In this document: in pieces, positions 25,088-34,198 of the stretch
Layout: the number at the start of each line of letters is the position of its first letter
Numbering within the stretch: the first letter of the stretch is position 1
NCBI GenBank assembly: GCA_039714395.1
Contig: JBDLJH010000005.1
Coordinates: forward strand, 62,001 to 126,000
Length of the DNA: 64,000 nt
Source: JAPHSX01 sp039714395
GTDB lineage: Bacteria; Pseudomonadota; Gammaproteobacteria; Thiohalomonadales; Thiohalomonadaceae
Reading direction: 5' to 3'
Program-made: the position numbers and the translations under genes
The notes under the pieces: generated by a model
The model's input: the letters and a program-made list of their open reading frames with translations, nothing else
What the model was told of the DNA's origin: nothing
Databases searched by the model: none

Positions 25088-27027
25088 ACTTTCTCCGCAG
25101 TGGTTTGTTGGTGAACGTCCTTGCATTGCCATTTTCCTGCCGCGCTAAAGATCAGTTCAACACGGGTGCCTCCCATCCTGGAGGGAAGCATACATAGTGC
25201 ACCGGATACGCCGTGTGCACGCTCTTTCATAATGGTCAGACCATAATGGTGTTGGCGTTCGGTCTCCTCCGGGAGACCAATACCATCGTCGTCGATAGCG
25301 ACAATTACATCACCATCAACACTGTATTCAGCCGAGACCACGGCATGCCTGGCCTGTGAGTGGCGTAGTACATTGGAGAGTGCCTCGCGCACGACCTGGA
25401 TTACATGTATCTCGGCGTTAGGAGTGAGTTTACAGTTGCCGAGTCGATTTTCCAGTTTAATATCGGTCTCACTGCGCTCATTAAACTCATGCACGGTCTT
25501 TTCAAGTGCGCTGTTAAGGCCTGCCTCATCCATGCGCAGGCGGAAGGTGGTGAGCAGCTCACGCAGTTGGCGGTATGCGCTGTTAAGGCCGTCACGTAAC
25601 TCGGTGGTGACCTGACGAACTTTATCGGTGTTCTCGGGCTGGATCTTGATGGAGTCCAGGCGGCTTACCTGTATCTTTAGATAGGAGAGTGATTGCGCCA
25701 GTGAGTCGTGCAGTTCACGGGCGATCACGCCACGCTCCTCCAGCAGTGCCAGCATGCGATCCTGTGAGTGACGCTTGGCGATATTGAGGGCGATGGCGAT
25801 ATGGCTGGCAACCGTTTCCAGTAATCGTTTTTGCCACTGTTCCAGCGGGTGGTCATCGGGTACCTCTATCAGTAGCACGCCATATTGTTGTTCATTGTCC
25901 ATAATGGGGGCGGAGAAGACGCGTAGGGTGTCATTGATACCACGAGCAAGCTCGATGGAGTGTGTCCGGTTTCCCTCGAAACAGGCCTGGCAGTTGGGAG
26001 GGTTACAGATGTCGGGCTTATCAAAAACATCGGGGCGAAGAGAGGCAAGTTTAAATGCCTGGTTGTTTCCGGTTTCTCCCAGGCAGATAGTACCGGGGCC
26101 GGTACCAACCAGTGCCCTGATATCTTTAAGCAGCTCTTCATAGACCGTGTTATCCAGCGGCATCTCGCTGAGCCGTTGGGTGGTTTTATAGAGTAGTTCC
26201 AGTGACTGGTTACGGTGTTCCAGTACAACGGTCTTCTCGCGTACCCGGTTCTCCAGATCGTTGTAAATTTTGGAGAGGTCTTCGGCCATTAGATTAAAGG
26301 TGTAGGCGAGTTGCCCCAGCTCGTCCTCACTTTTATAACGTGTGCGTCGCGAGAAGTCGCCTCGACGAACGGCACTGGCACAGCCAAGCAGATCGCGTAG
26401 CGGCGCCAATATGTTGGTATTCATCATGTACATGGTGATGATGACTACCAGAATGGTAAGAAATAGCGAGGACACCTGAATCAGGCGCAGCTGCTGGATA
26501 TTGTTCTCGGCCTCCAGTTCCAGCACCTTCACCATATCGTCGATATTGGCGACAAAGGGGCCGACTACTTCCAGGTAGTTGGTGCGCAGCTTCTCCACCG
26601 CTTTAATATTACCCTGAGGGTGGATGTTCTCTTTGCTGAGAGTGATGTAGGCATCCAGTATGGGGTGAACCTGTTGCTCCCACTGCAGTTTAACTCGGTT
26701 ATAGGCAGCGGGAAGTTGTTGACCTGAGGCCTTGGCCAGTACCCCGGTAAGACGATGGCTGTGCAGGCGCTGATCAAACTCCTTGACCAACGGTGCGACA
26801 CGCTGCATGTGTGTGGGTTCCTGATTACTGGTGTTGTGGGCCAGTGCGCTGGCGATGCGGTAGGACTGCATGCGCAGGGTACCGGCCTGATTGATGGCAG
26901 CAGCCTGCCCCTCTGAGGTTTCGGCGATAAAGACCGAACTAAGCATACCGAGAAAGGCGAGGGTGGTGATTGTTGCCATTGCAAGGCCGAGGCGTATTAA
27001 TAGCGACTTTTCAAACAATTTAACCAT
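25084..27027 (-). CDS. narX: Nitrate/nitrite sensor histidine kinase NarX
   Basis: 647 residues: an N-terminal membrane segment, a periplasmic domain beginning with the P-box (GQAAAINQAGTLRMQSYRIA, residues 40-59) that binds nitrate, a second membrane segment (LFLTILVVIITMYMM), HAMP, a central GAF-like region with a cysteine cluster (CNPPNCQAC), and a HisKA_3 kinase domain with H-box ARELHDSLAQSLSYLK and ATP-binding DDDGIGLPEE. It phosphorylates NarL. Divergent from narK1, coupled to narL. Confidence 0.96.
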   Translation of the reverse strand: MVKLFEKSLLIRLGLAMATITTLAFLGMLSSVFIAETSEGQAAAINQAGTLRMQSYRIASALAHNTSNQEPTHMQRVAPLVKEFDQRLHSHRLTGVLAKASGQQLPAAYNRVKLQWEQQVHPILDAYITLSKENIHPQGNIKAVEKLRTNYLEVVGPFVANIDDMVKVLELEAENNIQQLRLIQVSSLFLTILVVIITMYMMNTNILAPLRDLLGCASAVRRGDFSRRTRYKSEDELGQLAYTFNLMAEDLSKIYNDLENRVREKTVVLEHRNQSLELLYKTTQRLSEMPLDNTVYEELLKDIRALVGTGPGTICLGETGNNQAFKLASLRPDVFDKPDICNPPNCQACFEGNRTHSIELARGINDTLRVFSAPIMDNEQQYGVLLIEVPDDHPLEQWQKRLLETVASHIAIALNIAKRHSQDRMLALLEERGVIARELHDSLAQSLSYLKIQVSRLDSIKIQPENTDKVRQVTTELRDGLNSAYRQLRELLTTFRLRMDEAGLNSALEKTVHEFNERSETDIKLENRLGNCKLTPNAEIHVIQVVREALSNVLRHSQARHAVVSAEYSVDGDVIVAIDDDGIGLPEETERQHHYGLTIMKERAHGVSGALCMLPSRMGGTRVELIFSAAGKWQCKDVHQQTTAEKV

Positions 27028-27080
27028 GCAGGTGATTTTAGCCTGTACCTCTCCTCATTACGACAGCGTCTTTCTTGTAG

Positions 27081-27195
27081 TACCACTAAAATTCCTGGGG
27101 TACAGATAATAGAGTGAATGAGAGGGCTTTGTGCCCATAATATATAGAGATATCAGTTGGTTACAAATGACTACCACATTACCTCTTTGGTGGTA
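27081..27195. promoter_or_regulatory. Candidate NarL-binding heptamers in the narX-narK1 intergenic region
   Basis: TACCACT (27081-27087) faces TGGGGTA (27096-27102), and TACCACA (27172-27178) faces GGTGGTA (27189-27195), with TACCTCT at 27180 between. These resemble the TACYNMT NarL heptamer in inverted pairs. No good FNR site (TTGAT-N4-ATCAA) was found in 27028-27340, and no gene. Confidence 0.45.
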
Positions 27196-27340
27196 TTCCT
27201 AGTTTATTGGTAAAGAATATACGGCCTTGTTAAGGGGGAAAGGGGGGGCCTAGACTGTTCGCAAGCCTATAAAAGGCAGATTTTGGGTAGACCCTGTTTA
27301 TCGGGTATTAATTAAAAATAAGACGGGAGGTACACTGGCT

Positions 27341-28603
27341 ATGCCAAGTTATCGACATCAACAACTCTCGGTTTTGACTATGAACACGGTAGGCTTTACT
27401 GCCTGCTTTGCGGTTTGGGTCATGTTTTCTGTTATCGGTATTCCGATCAAGACGGGGTTAAATCTTTCTGATACCCAGTTTGGTCTGTTGGCCGCAACCC
27501 CCATCCTCACCGGCTCCATATTGCGACTGCCGCTGGGGATGATGACGGACAAGTTTGGTGGGCGACCGGTCTACTTCTGGTTGATGGCCTCGATCATCAT
27601 TCCGCTGTTCCTCATCTCCAAGGCGACCGAGTACTGGCAGTTCCTGGTTCTGGGGCTGTTTGTTGGTGTTGCCGGTGCGTCATTCTCTGTAGGTATCGCC
27701 TACACTTCTCGCTGGTTCACCAAAGAGACCGCCGGTTTTGCCATGGGGATCTTCGGGGCTGGTAACGCCGGTGCAGCGCTGACCAAGTTCGTCGCCCCCT
27801 CCATCGTGGTCGCCTGGGGTTGGGAGATGGTTCCTATTATCTACGCCATCGCCATGACGGTGGTGGTGGCTCTGTTCTGGATGTTCACCTACTCCGATGA
27901 GAGCCATAAGGTAGAGTCCTCGGTAACGGTGATGGATCAGTTGCGTATGCTCAGAGATCCGGTGATTTGGAAGTACTGCCAGTATTACTCCTTGGTGTTT
28001 GGTGGTTTTGTCGCACTCTCACTGTGGATGACCAAGTACTACATGACCGAGTATGGCCACGGGATTCAGGAGGCGGCACTGCTGGCCGCTATCTTTGTAC
28101 TGCCATCGGGTATTATTCGTGCTCTGGGTGGCTGGCTCTCAGATAAATTTGGTGCCCATCAGGTGACCTACTGGGTCATGTGGTCGTCGCTGATCGCCCT
28201 GTTCTTTATGTCCTATCCTGCAACCGAGATCCTGATCGCCACCCGAGATGGTGACCCGATCGCTATGAGCCTGGGTGTGAATGAATACGTCTTTACCGCG
28301 CTGTTGTTTGTGGTGGGTATTGCCTGGGGCTTCGGCAAGGCGTCGGTCTTTAAGTATCTCTCCGATGAGTATCCTGAAAAAATTGGCGTAATGTCCGGCA
28401 TCGTTGGTCTGGCCGGAGGCATGGGCGGTTTCACCCTGCCAATTCTGTTCGGTGTGATGCTCGATTATACCGGTGTTGGCACTACGGCCTTTATGCTGCT
28501 GTTCGGTATCACTCTGATATCGATTATGTGGATGCAGTTCTCCGGTGAACGTGCCCGTGATAAGGCGATGCATAAGCCGACGGGTACGGACACGATGGAA
28601 TAA
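27341..28603 (+). CDS. narK1: Nitrate transporter NarK1-type (MFS, nitrate/proton symport)
   Basis: 420 residues, about 12 membrane segments, NNP family of the major facilitator superfamily. Nitrate signatures are visible in GIFGAGNAGAALTKFVAP and GIVGLAGGMGGFTLPILFG, the two Gly-rich motifs on helices 5 and 11, with MTDKFGGRP as the MFS loop 2-3 motif. Type 1 NarK proteins lack the extra N-terminal extension seen in the next gene and are thought to symport nitrate with protons. First gene of the nar operon, 68 bases before narK2; GGGAGG precedes its ATG. Confidence 0.94.
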   Translation: MPSYRHQQLSVLTMNTVGFTACFAVWVMFSVIGIPIKTGLNLSDTQFGLLAATPILTGSILRLPLGMMTDKFGGRPVYFWLMASIIIPLFLISKATEYWQFLVLGLFVGVAGASFSVGIAYTSRWFTKETAGFAMGIFGAGNAGAALTKFVAPSIVVAWGWEMVPIIYAIAMTVVVALFWMFTYSDESHKVESSVTVMDQLRMLRDPVIWKYCQYYSLVFGGFVALSLWMTKYYMTEYGHGIQEAALLAAIFVLPSGIIRALGGWLSDKFGAHQVTYWVMWSSLIALFFMSYPATEILIATRDGDPIAMSLGVNEYVFTALLFVVGIAWGFGKASVFKYLSDEYPEKIGVMSGIVGLAGGMGGFTLPILFGVMLDYTGVGTTAFMLLFGITLISIMWMQFSGERARDKAMHKPTGTDTME

Positions 28604-28671
28604 GAATAAGCAGGACTTAGTGAAAATTATTTTCAAATAGAATCAATGCAACCAACAAACAAGGTGCAATA

Positions 28672-30270
28672 ATGTCTGACATAAAAGAGTGGAATGTAGA
28701 AGACGAGGGGTTCTGGGAATCGAAAGGCAAGCATATTGCCAATCGTAATCTCTGGATCTCCATCCCCAGCCTGTTGTGCGGCTTTGCCGTATGGCTCTAC
28801 TGGGGGATTATTACCGTACAGATGCTGAACCTGGGCTTTGATTTTGCCAAGCCTGAGCTGTTCACGCTGATGGCAATCGCCGGTCTGACCGGTGCCACGC
28901 TACGTATTCCCAGTAGCTTCTTTATACGTATTGCCGGTGGTCGTAACACCATCTTCTTTACCACGGCACTATTAATGATTCCGGCGATTGGTGCCGGTAT
29001 CGCACTGCAGGATAAGGATACCCCGCTATGGGTGTTCCAGATGCTTGCCTTCCTTTCCGGCTTCGGTGGCGGTAACTTCGCCTCCTCCATGTCCAACATC
29101 AGCTTCTTCTATCCGAAGCGGATGCAGGGTCTGGCGCTGGGTCTGAATGCCGGTCTGGGTAATGCGGGTGTAACCACTATGCAGATCCTGGTTCCTCTGG
29201 TGATGACCATGGGTATCTTCGGTGGTGAGGCGATGCAACTGCAGCTTGCCTCCGGTACCCTTATCGGCAAGATCCCTGCCGGTACCGATACCTATATACA
29301 CAACGCCGGTTTCGTCTGGCTGCTGTTCCTGGTGCCACTCGCCTTTGCTGGCTGGTTTGGCATGAACAACCTGCGTACCGAAGAGGTTTCACCTCACATC
29401 GGTTCACCTCTTGGTGCCATGTCGAAAATTGCCGGCATGTTGTTGATCGGTTTCTTCACCGCCGCGATTGGTCTCTACATCATCCTGCCAATGGGCCTGG
29501 GTGCTCCAGGCTGGGCCAAGTGGCCGGTCATTGCAGGTATCCTCTTTAGCACCATTATGTTGATGAAGATGATCCCCGGTGACATCAAGCCGAACCTGCA
29601 GCGTCAGTTTAAGATCTTTAGCAATAAGCACACCTGGGTGATGAGTATTATCTACACTATGACCTTTGGTAGCTTCATTGGTTACTCTGCCGGTTTCGCC
29701 CTGGCCATCAAAGTAGTATTCGGCTTCCAGCATATAGAAGTTGACGGTGTAATGGGCCATGATACGGCCAACCCTAATGGTCCCTCTGCACTGATGTATG
29801 CCTGGATGGGTCCCTTTATCGGTGCGCTGATTCGCCCGCTGGGTGGCTGGATCTCCGACAAGGTGGGTGGTGCCAAGGTGACCGGTGTTGTTGCCCTCGT
29901 GATGATTGGTAGTGCACTGGGTGTTGCCCACTTCCTGAAGCAGGCTTACGTCTCGGCCACGCCGGAAGAGTTCTTCATGCCCTTCTTCCTGCTGTTCCTG
30001 CTGTTGTTTGCTGCTACCGGTATCGGTAACGGTTCCACCTTCCGTACCATCGCGATGGTGTTCCCCAAGGAGCAGGCAGGTCCGGTACTGGGTTGGACCT
30101 CTGCGGTAGCCGCCTACGGTGCCTTCCTTATCCCCAAGATCTTCGGTGAGCAGATCAAGGCGACCACCCCTGAGAATGCACTCTATGGCTTTGCCGTCTT
30201 CTACACGGTATGTCTGGTACTTAACTGGTGGTACTACCTTGGTCCAAAGGCTGAATTCAAGAATCCCTGA
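28672..30270 (+). CDS. narK2: Nitrate/nitrite antiporter NarK2-type (MFS)
   Basis: 532 residues, longer than the neighbour, with about 12 membrane segments. Nitrate signature motifs are GLNAGLGNAGVTTMQILVPL and FAATGIGNGSTFRTIAMVFP, and the MFS motif is ISDKVGGAK. Type 2 NarK proteins exchange external nitrate for internal nitrite, so the two genes together allow start-up and steady-state uptake. The pair narK1-narK2 upstream of narGHJI is common in denitrifiers. Confidence 0.94.
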   Translation: MSDIKEWNVEDEGFWESKGKHIANRNLWISIPSLLCGFAVWLYWGIITVQMLNLGFDFAKPELFTLMAIAGLTGATLRIPSSFFIRIAGGRNTIFFTTALLMIPAIGAGIALQDKDTPLWVFQMLAFLSGFGGGNFASSMSNISFFYPKRMQGLALGLNAGLGNAGVTTMQILVPLVMTMGIFGGEAMQLQLASGTLIGKIPAGTDTYIHNAGFVWLLFLVPLAFAGWFGMNNLRTEEVSPHIGSPLGAMSKIAGMLLIGFFTAAIGLYIILPMGLGAPGWAKWPVIAGILFSTIMLMKMIPGDIKPNLQRQFKIFSNKHTWVMSIIYTMTFGSFIGYSAGFALAIKVVFGFQHIEVDGVMGHDTANPNGPSALMYAWMGPFIGALIRPLGGWISDKVGGAKVTGVVALVMIGSALGVAHFLKQAYVSATPEEFFMPFFLLFLLLFAATGIGNGSTFRTIAMVFPKEQAGPVLGWTSAVAAYGAFLIPKIFGEQIKATTPENALYGFAVFYTVCLVLNWWYYLGPKAEFKNP

Positions 30271-30389
30271 TACGCTAAGTATCAAATTCTGAAATGGTTT
30301 GAGTGGTTCCTTCAGTCATCTCACCGAGATGACTGATTACCCCACAAGGTGTGGCCCCACTCTATTTATTCCCTGCCTGACAAGGCAGG
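30268..30389 (+). promoter_or_regulatory. Four stem-loops between narK2 and narG
   Basis: TGATAC/GTATCA (30268-30284), CAGTCATCTC/GAGATGACTG (30313-30335), CCACA/TGTGG (30342-30354) and CCTGCC/GGCAGG (30372-30389). None is followed by a T tract, so they are not obvious terminators; RNA processing or stability elements separating transporter from enzyme transcripts are likelier. Confidence 0.6.
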
Positions 30390-30407
30390 TTGGTTGGAGA
30401 AAGCATA

Positions 30408-33400
30408 ATGAGTAACTTTCTTGATAGGTTAAAATTCTTTTCCAAGAGTACGGAGACGTTCTCGGATGGACACGGCATTGCTAGTACCGATGACCGTCAG
30501 TGGGAAGAGACCTACCGCAATCGTTGGCGTTTTGACAAGGTGGTTCGTTCCACCCACGGTGTAAACTGTACCGGTGGTTGTAGCTGGAAAATTCATGTAA
30601 AGAATGGTCTGGTTGCCTTTGAGATGCAGCAGACAGATTACCCTCGCACTCGCGAGGATCTTCCTAATCACGAGCCTCGTGGTTGTCAGCGTGGTGCAAG
30701 TTTCTCCTGGTATCTCTACAGCCCGCACCGTATCAAGTATCCGCTGGTTCGCGGTCGTCTGGTTGATCTTTACCGTAAAGAGCGTGCCTCGGGTAAAGAC
30801 CCGGTCGATGCCTGGGCAGCGATTCAGGCCGACCCGGCAGCCCGTAAGAGTTACACCGCGGTACGTGGTCTTGGCGGTTTTGTTCGTACCCATTGGGATG
30901 AGGTGACCGAGATCATCGCCGCAGCCAATGCCTATACCATTAAGAAGTGGGGTCCAGATCGTATTTACGGTTTCTCGCCAATCCCCGCGATGTCGATGAT
31001 CAGCTACGCGGCAGGTTCGCGTTACCTCTCTCTGATTGGTGGTGCCTGCGGTTCCTTCTACGACTGGTACTGTGACCTGCCTGCTGCATCCCCTCAGGTA
31101 TGGGGTGAGCAGACCGATGTGCCGGAAGCGGCCGACTGGTATAACTCCAAGTACATCATCATCTGCGGCGCCAACCTGCCGATGACCCGTACCCCCGATG
31201 CGCACTTTGCCATCGAGTCTCGCTACAACGGTACCAAGATCGTATCGATGGCACCGGACTACGCCGAGTTTGTAAAGTTTGCCGATCTCTGGATGCCGGT
31301 CAAACAGGGTACTGATGCCGCTGCCTTTATGACCATGGGTCATGTCGCACTGACTGAGTACCACGTTAAAAAGCAGGATCCCTATTTCACTGACTATGTG
31401 AAGACCTATACCGATATGCCGATGCAGGTGATGTTGCGTAAGGATGGCGATCACTATGTCTCTGATCGCTTTATTCGTGCCTCTGATTTCGACAACAATA
31501 TGGGTGAGAGCAACAACCCTGAGTGGAAGACGGTGGTCTTTGACTCGAAGAGCAACAGCTTTGTGACACCCAACGGCTCAGTCGGTTTCCGCTGGGGTGA
31601 AGAGGGCAAGTGGAACACGCTGCAGAAGAATTCAGCCGATCAGTCCGACATCGATGCTGAACTTTCCTGTATCGACAGCAAGGACGATGTGGTTACCGTC
31701 GCCTTCCCGCACTTTGCTCCCGGTGAAGATAATCTGCTGATGCGAAATATCCCGGTGCGCAAGCTGACCATCGATGGCGCAGAGACCTATGTTACCTCCG
31801 TATTCGATATGACGATTGCGCAGTACGGTATCGACCGTGGCCTCGGCGATAACACCGCCAAGGGCTACGACGATGCTACCGTTCCTTACACCCCGGCCTG
31901 GGGCGAGAAGATCACCGGCATCAAGGCCGCTGATCTGGAGCGTACCGGTCGTGAGTTTGCTGAGAACGCATCCAAGACCAAGGGTAAGTCGATGGTCATC
32001 ATGGGTGCCGCGATTAACCACTGGTACCACAACGACCTGGGCTACCGCAGTATTATGAACATGCTGCACTTCTGCGGTTGTGTTGGTCAGTCCGGTGGTG
32101 GTTGGGCTCACTATGTGGGTCAAGAGAAGCTGCGTCCGCAGGCAGGTTGGGCACCGGTTGCCTTCGCCCTCGACTGGCACCGTCCGCCGCGTCACATGAA
32201 CTCCACCACTTACTGGTATTTCCATACCGATCAGTGGCGTTATGAGAAGGTTGATGCAGACAGCATCCTCGCACCTACCGCCAAGGGTAAGTACAAGGGA
32301 CACATGCTGGCCGACTACAACGTGGTCTCGCAGCGTCTGGGCTGGTTACCCTCAGCACCACACTTCAACAAGAACCCCATCGACATCGTTAAAGATGCCG
32401 AGGCCGCCGGTGCTACCGACGAGGCCGGTGTTTCCAAATACATGGCAGAAAAACTGAAGAGCGGCGATTTCGCCTTTGCCTCTGAGGATATCGATGCCGA
32501 AGAGAATCACCCGCGTAACCTCTTCGTCTGGCGCGCCAATCTGCTGGGTTGTTCAGCCAAAGGTCACGAGTACTTCCTCAAGCACCTGGTTGGCGCACAG
32601 AACGGCGTTATGCAGGAGGGTACCGAGGGTGCCAACTCCAAGGAGATCAAGTGGCGTGAAGAGTCACCGGTCGGCAAGCTTGACCTAATGGTCGACATCA
32701 ACTTCCGTCTCAACTCCACCGGCGCCTACTCGGATATTATCTTGCCGACCGCCACCTGGTATGAGAAGTCGGATTTGAACACCACGGATATGCACCCCTT
32801 CGTTCACCCGCTGGATGCTGCTATCGACCCGGCCTTCGAGTCGAAGTCTGACTGGCAGATCTTCAAGCGCATTGCGAAGAAGTTCTCCGAGATCGCCGAG
32901 ACCCACCTTGGCGCCATGAAGGATGTGGTCTCACTGCCGATGCAGCATGATAGCCCGCAAGCCCTGGCACAGCCTCTGGGTCAGGTTAAGGACTGGAAGC
33001 GCGATGAGTGTGACCTTATCCCCGGTAAGACCGCACCGCTGTTCAAAGTGGTTGAGCGTGACTACCCGAACACCTACAAGAAGTACACTTCTGTTGGCCC
33101 GCTGATGAACAAGCTGGGTAACAACATCAAGGGTCTTGACTGGAATACCGACCTTGAGATTGAGCAGCTTTGTGAACTCAACGGTGTGATTACCGATGAG
33201 GGTGTATCGAAGGGTCGTCCATCACTGATGGAAGATATCGCCGTGTGTGACACCGTCCTGATGATGGCGCCTGAGACCAACGGTGAGGTTGCCCATAAGT
33301 CGTGGACGGCACTGACCAAGAAGACCGGTATCGATCACAGCCATCTTTATGAAGGTCGTCACGAGGAGAAGATTCGCTACCGTGATATCCAGGCACAGCC

Positions 33401-34166
33401 ACGCAAGATCATCACCGCGCCGACCTGGTCGGGTATCGAGTCGGAGAAGGTGAGCTACAACGCGGGTTATACCAATATCCACGAGCATATCCCCTACCGT
33501 ACCCTGACAGGGCGTGCATCGTTCTATCTCGACCACGAGTGGATGCTCGACTTTGGTGAGGGACTCTGTTGCTACCGCCCGCCGCAGGATCTGGGTGCAC
33601 ACAAGAATCTGCCGAAGGAGCTGGCCAGCAAGCTTGAGGGCAAGAAGACTCTTACGCTTAACTGGATCACACCGCACTCCAAGTGGGGCATTCACTCCAG
33701 CTACCAGGATAACCTGCGTATGCTGAGCCTGTTCCGCGGAGGACCCTACTTCTGGGTTAATGAGGATGAGGCGAAGAGCATCGGCCTGAAGGATAACGAC
33801 TGGGTAGAGGCGGTGAATGCCAACGGCGCCACGGTAGCCCGTGTGGTGGTCAGTCAGCGTGTACCGCAGGGCATGGCGATTATGTACCACGCCCAGGAGA
33901 AGAACGTGAACGTCCCCGGTTCCAACACCACCGGTAAGCGTGGCGGTATTCTCAATTCGGTTACCAAGGTGGTTGTTAAGCCTACCAACATGATTGGTGG
34001 TTATGCGCAGCTTTCTTACGCCTTCAACTACTACGGCACGGTAGGTTCACAGCGTGATGAATTCGTTCTGGTTCACAAGATCGAAGATGCCGATGTCGAC
34101 TGGTTGGAAGGTCCGCTGACACCCGAGCGCGAAGCGCAACTCAACCCACCCGGAATCAAGAACTGA
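30408..34166 (+). CDS. narG: Respiratory nitrate reductase alpha subunit NarG
   Basis: 1252 residues, full length for membrane-bound NarG. The FS0 [4Fe-4S] site is seen as HGVNCTGGCSWK with a later Cys in EPRGCQRG. Mo-bisMGD ligand and binding regions follow, including GGACGSFYDWYCDLP and NHWYHNDLGYRS. It has no Tat signal, so the active site faces the cytoplasm. It reduces nitrate to nitrite using quinol electrons from NarI through NarH. ATG 30408 follows GGAG; the upstream in-frame ATG at 30390 lacks a site. Followed by narHJI. Confidence 0.98.
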   Translation: MSNFLDRLKFFSKSTETFSDGHGIASTDDRQWEETYRNRWRFDKVVRSTHGVNCTGGCSWKIHVKNGLVAFEMQQTDYPRTREDLPNHEPRGCQRGASFSWYLYSPHRIKYPLVRGRLVDLYRKERASGKDPVDAWAAIQADPAARKSYTAVRGLGGFVRTHWDEVTEIIAAANAYTIKKWGPDRIYGFSPIPAMSMISYAAGSRYLSLIGGACGSFYDWYCDLPAASPQVWGEQTDVPEAADWYNSKYIIICGANLPMTRTPDAHFAIESRYNGTKIVSMAPDYAEFVKFADLWMPVKQGTDAAAFMTMGHVALTEYHVKKQDPYFTDYVKTYTDMPMQVMLRKDGDHYVSDRFIRASDFDNNMGESNNPEWKTVVFDSKSNSFVTPNGSVGFRWGEEGKWNTLQKNSADQSDIDAELSCIDSKDDVVTVAFPHFAPGEDNLLMRNIPVRKLTIDGAETYVTSVFDMTIAQYGIDRGLGDNTAKGYDDATVPYTPAWGEKITGIKAADLERTGREFAENASKTKGKSMVIMGAAINHWYHNDLGYRSIMNMLHFCGCVGQSGGGWAHYVGQEKLRPQAGWAPVAFALDWHRPPRHMNSTTYWYFHTDQWRYEKVDADSILAPTAKGKYKGHMLADYNVVSQRLGWLPSAPHFNKNPIDIVKDAEAAGATDEAGVSKYMAEKLKSGDFAFASEDIDAEENHPRNLFVWRANLLGCSAKGHEYFLKHLVGAQNGVMQEGTEGANSKEIKWREESPVGKLDLMVDINFRLNSTGAYSDIILPTATWYEKSDLNTTDMHPFVHPLDAAIDPAFESKSDWQIFKRIAKKFSEIAETHLGAMKDVVSLPMQHDSPQALAQPLGQVKDWKRDECDLIPGKTAPLFKVVERDYPNTYKKYTSVGPLMNKLGNNIKGLDWNTDLEIEQLCELNGVITDEGVSKGRPSLMEDIAVCDTVLMMAPETNGEVAHKSWTALTKKTGIDHSHLYEGRHEEKIRYRDIQAQPRKIITAPTWSGIESEKVSYNAGYTNIHEHIPYRTLTGRASFYLDHEWMLDFGEGLCCYRPPQDLGAHKNLPKELASKLEGKKTLTLNWITPHSKWGIHSSYQDNLRMLSLFRGGPYFWVNEDEAKSIGLKDNDWVEAVNANGATVARVVVSQRVPQGMAIMYHAQEKNVNVPGSNTTGKRGGILNSVTKVVVKPTNMIGGYAQLSYAFNYYGTVGSQRDEFVLVHKIEDADVDWLEGPLTPEREAQLNPPGIKN

Positions 34167-34198
34167 TCCCTGGTTAACCGAGATTCGAGGAGACTAAT

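Noticed and set aside
28139..28636. Minus-strand frame of 165 codons opposite narK1
   Set aside because: Shadow of narK1, with low-complexity His/Gln-rich sequence.
30268..30284. TGATAC/GTATCA considered as an FNR site
   Set aside because: FNR needs TTGAT-N4-ATCAA; here the half-sites are 9 bases apart, so it is better read as a hairpin.
29404..30285. Long minus-strand open frame of 293 codons opposite narK2
   Set aside because: It is the mirror of narK2, is rich in His/Thr/Gly as shadow frames of GC-rich genes are, and has no recognisable domain.
30429..31454. Minus-strand frame of 341 codons opposite narG
   Set aside because: Shadow of the well-supported narG gene.
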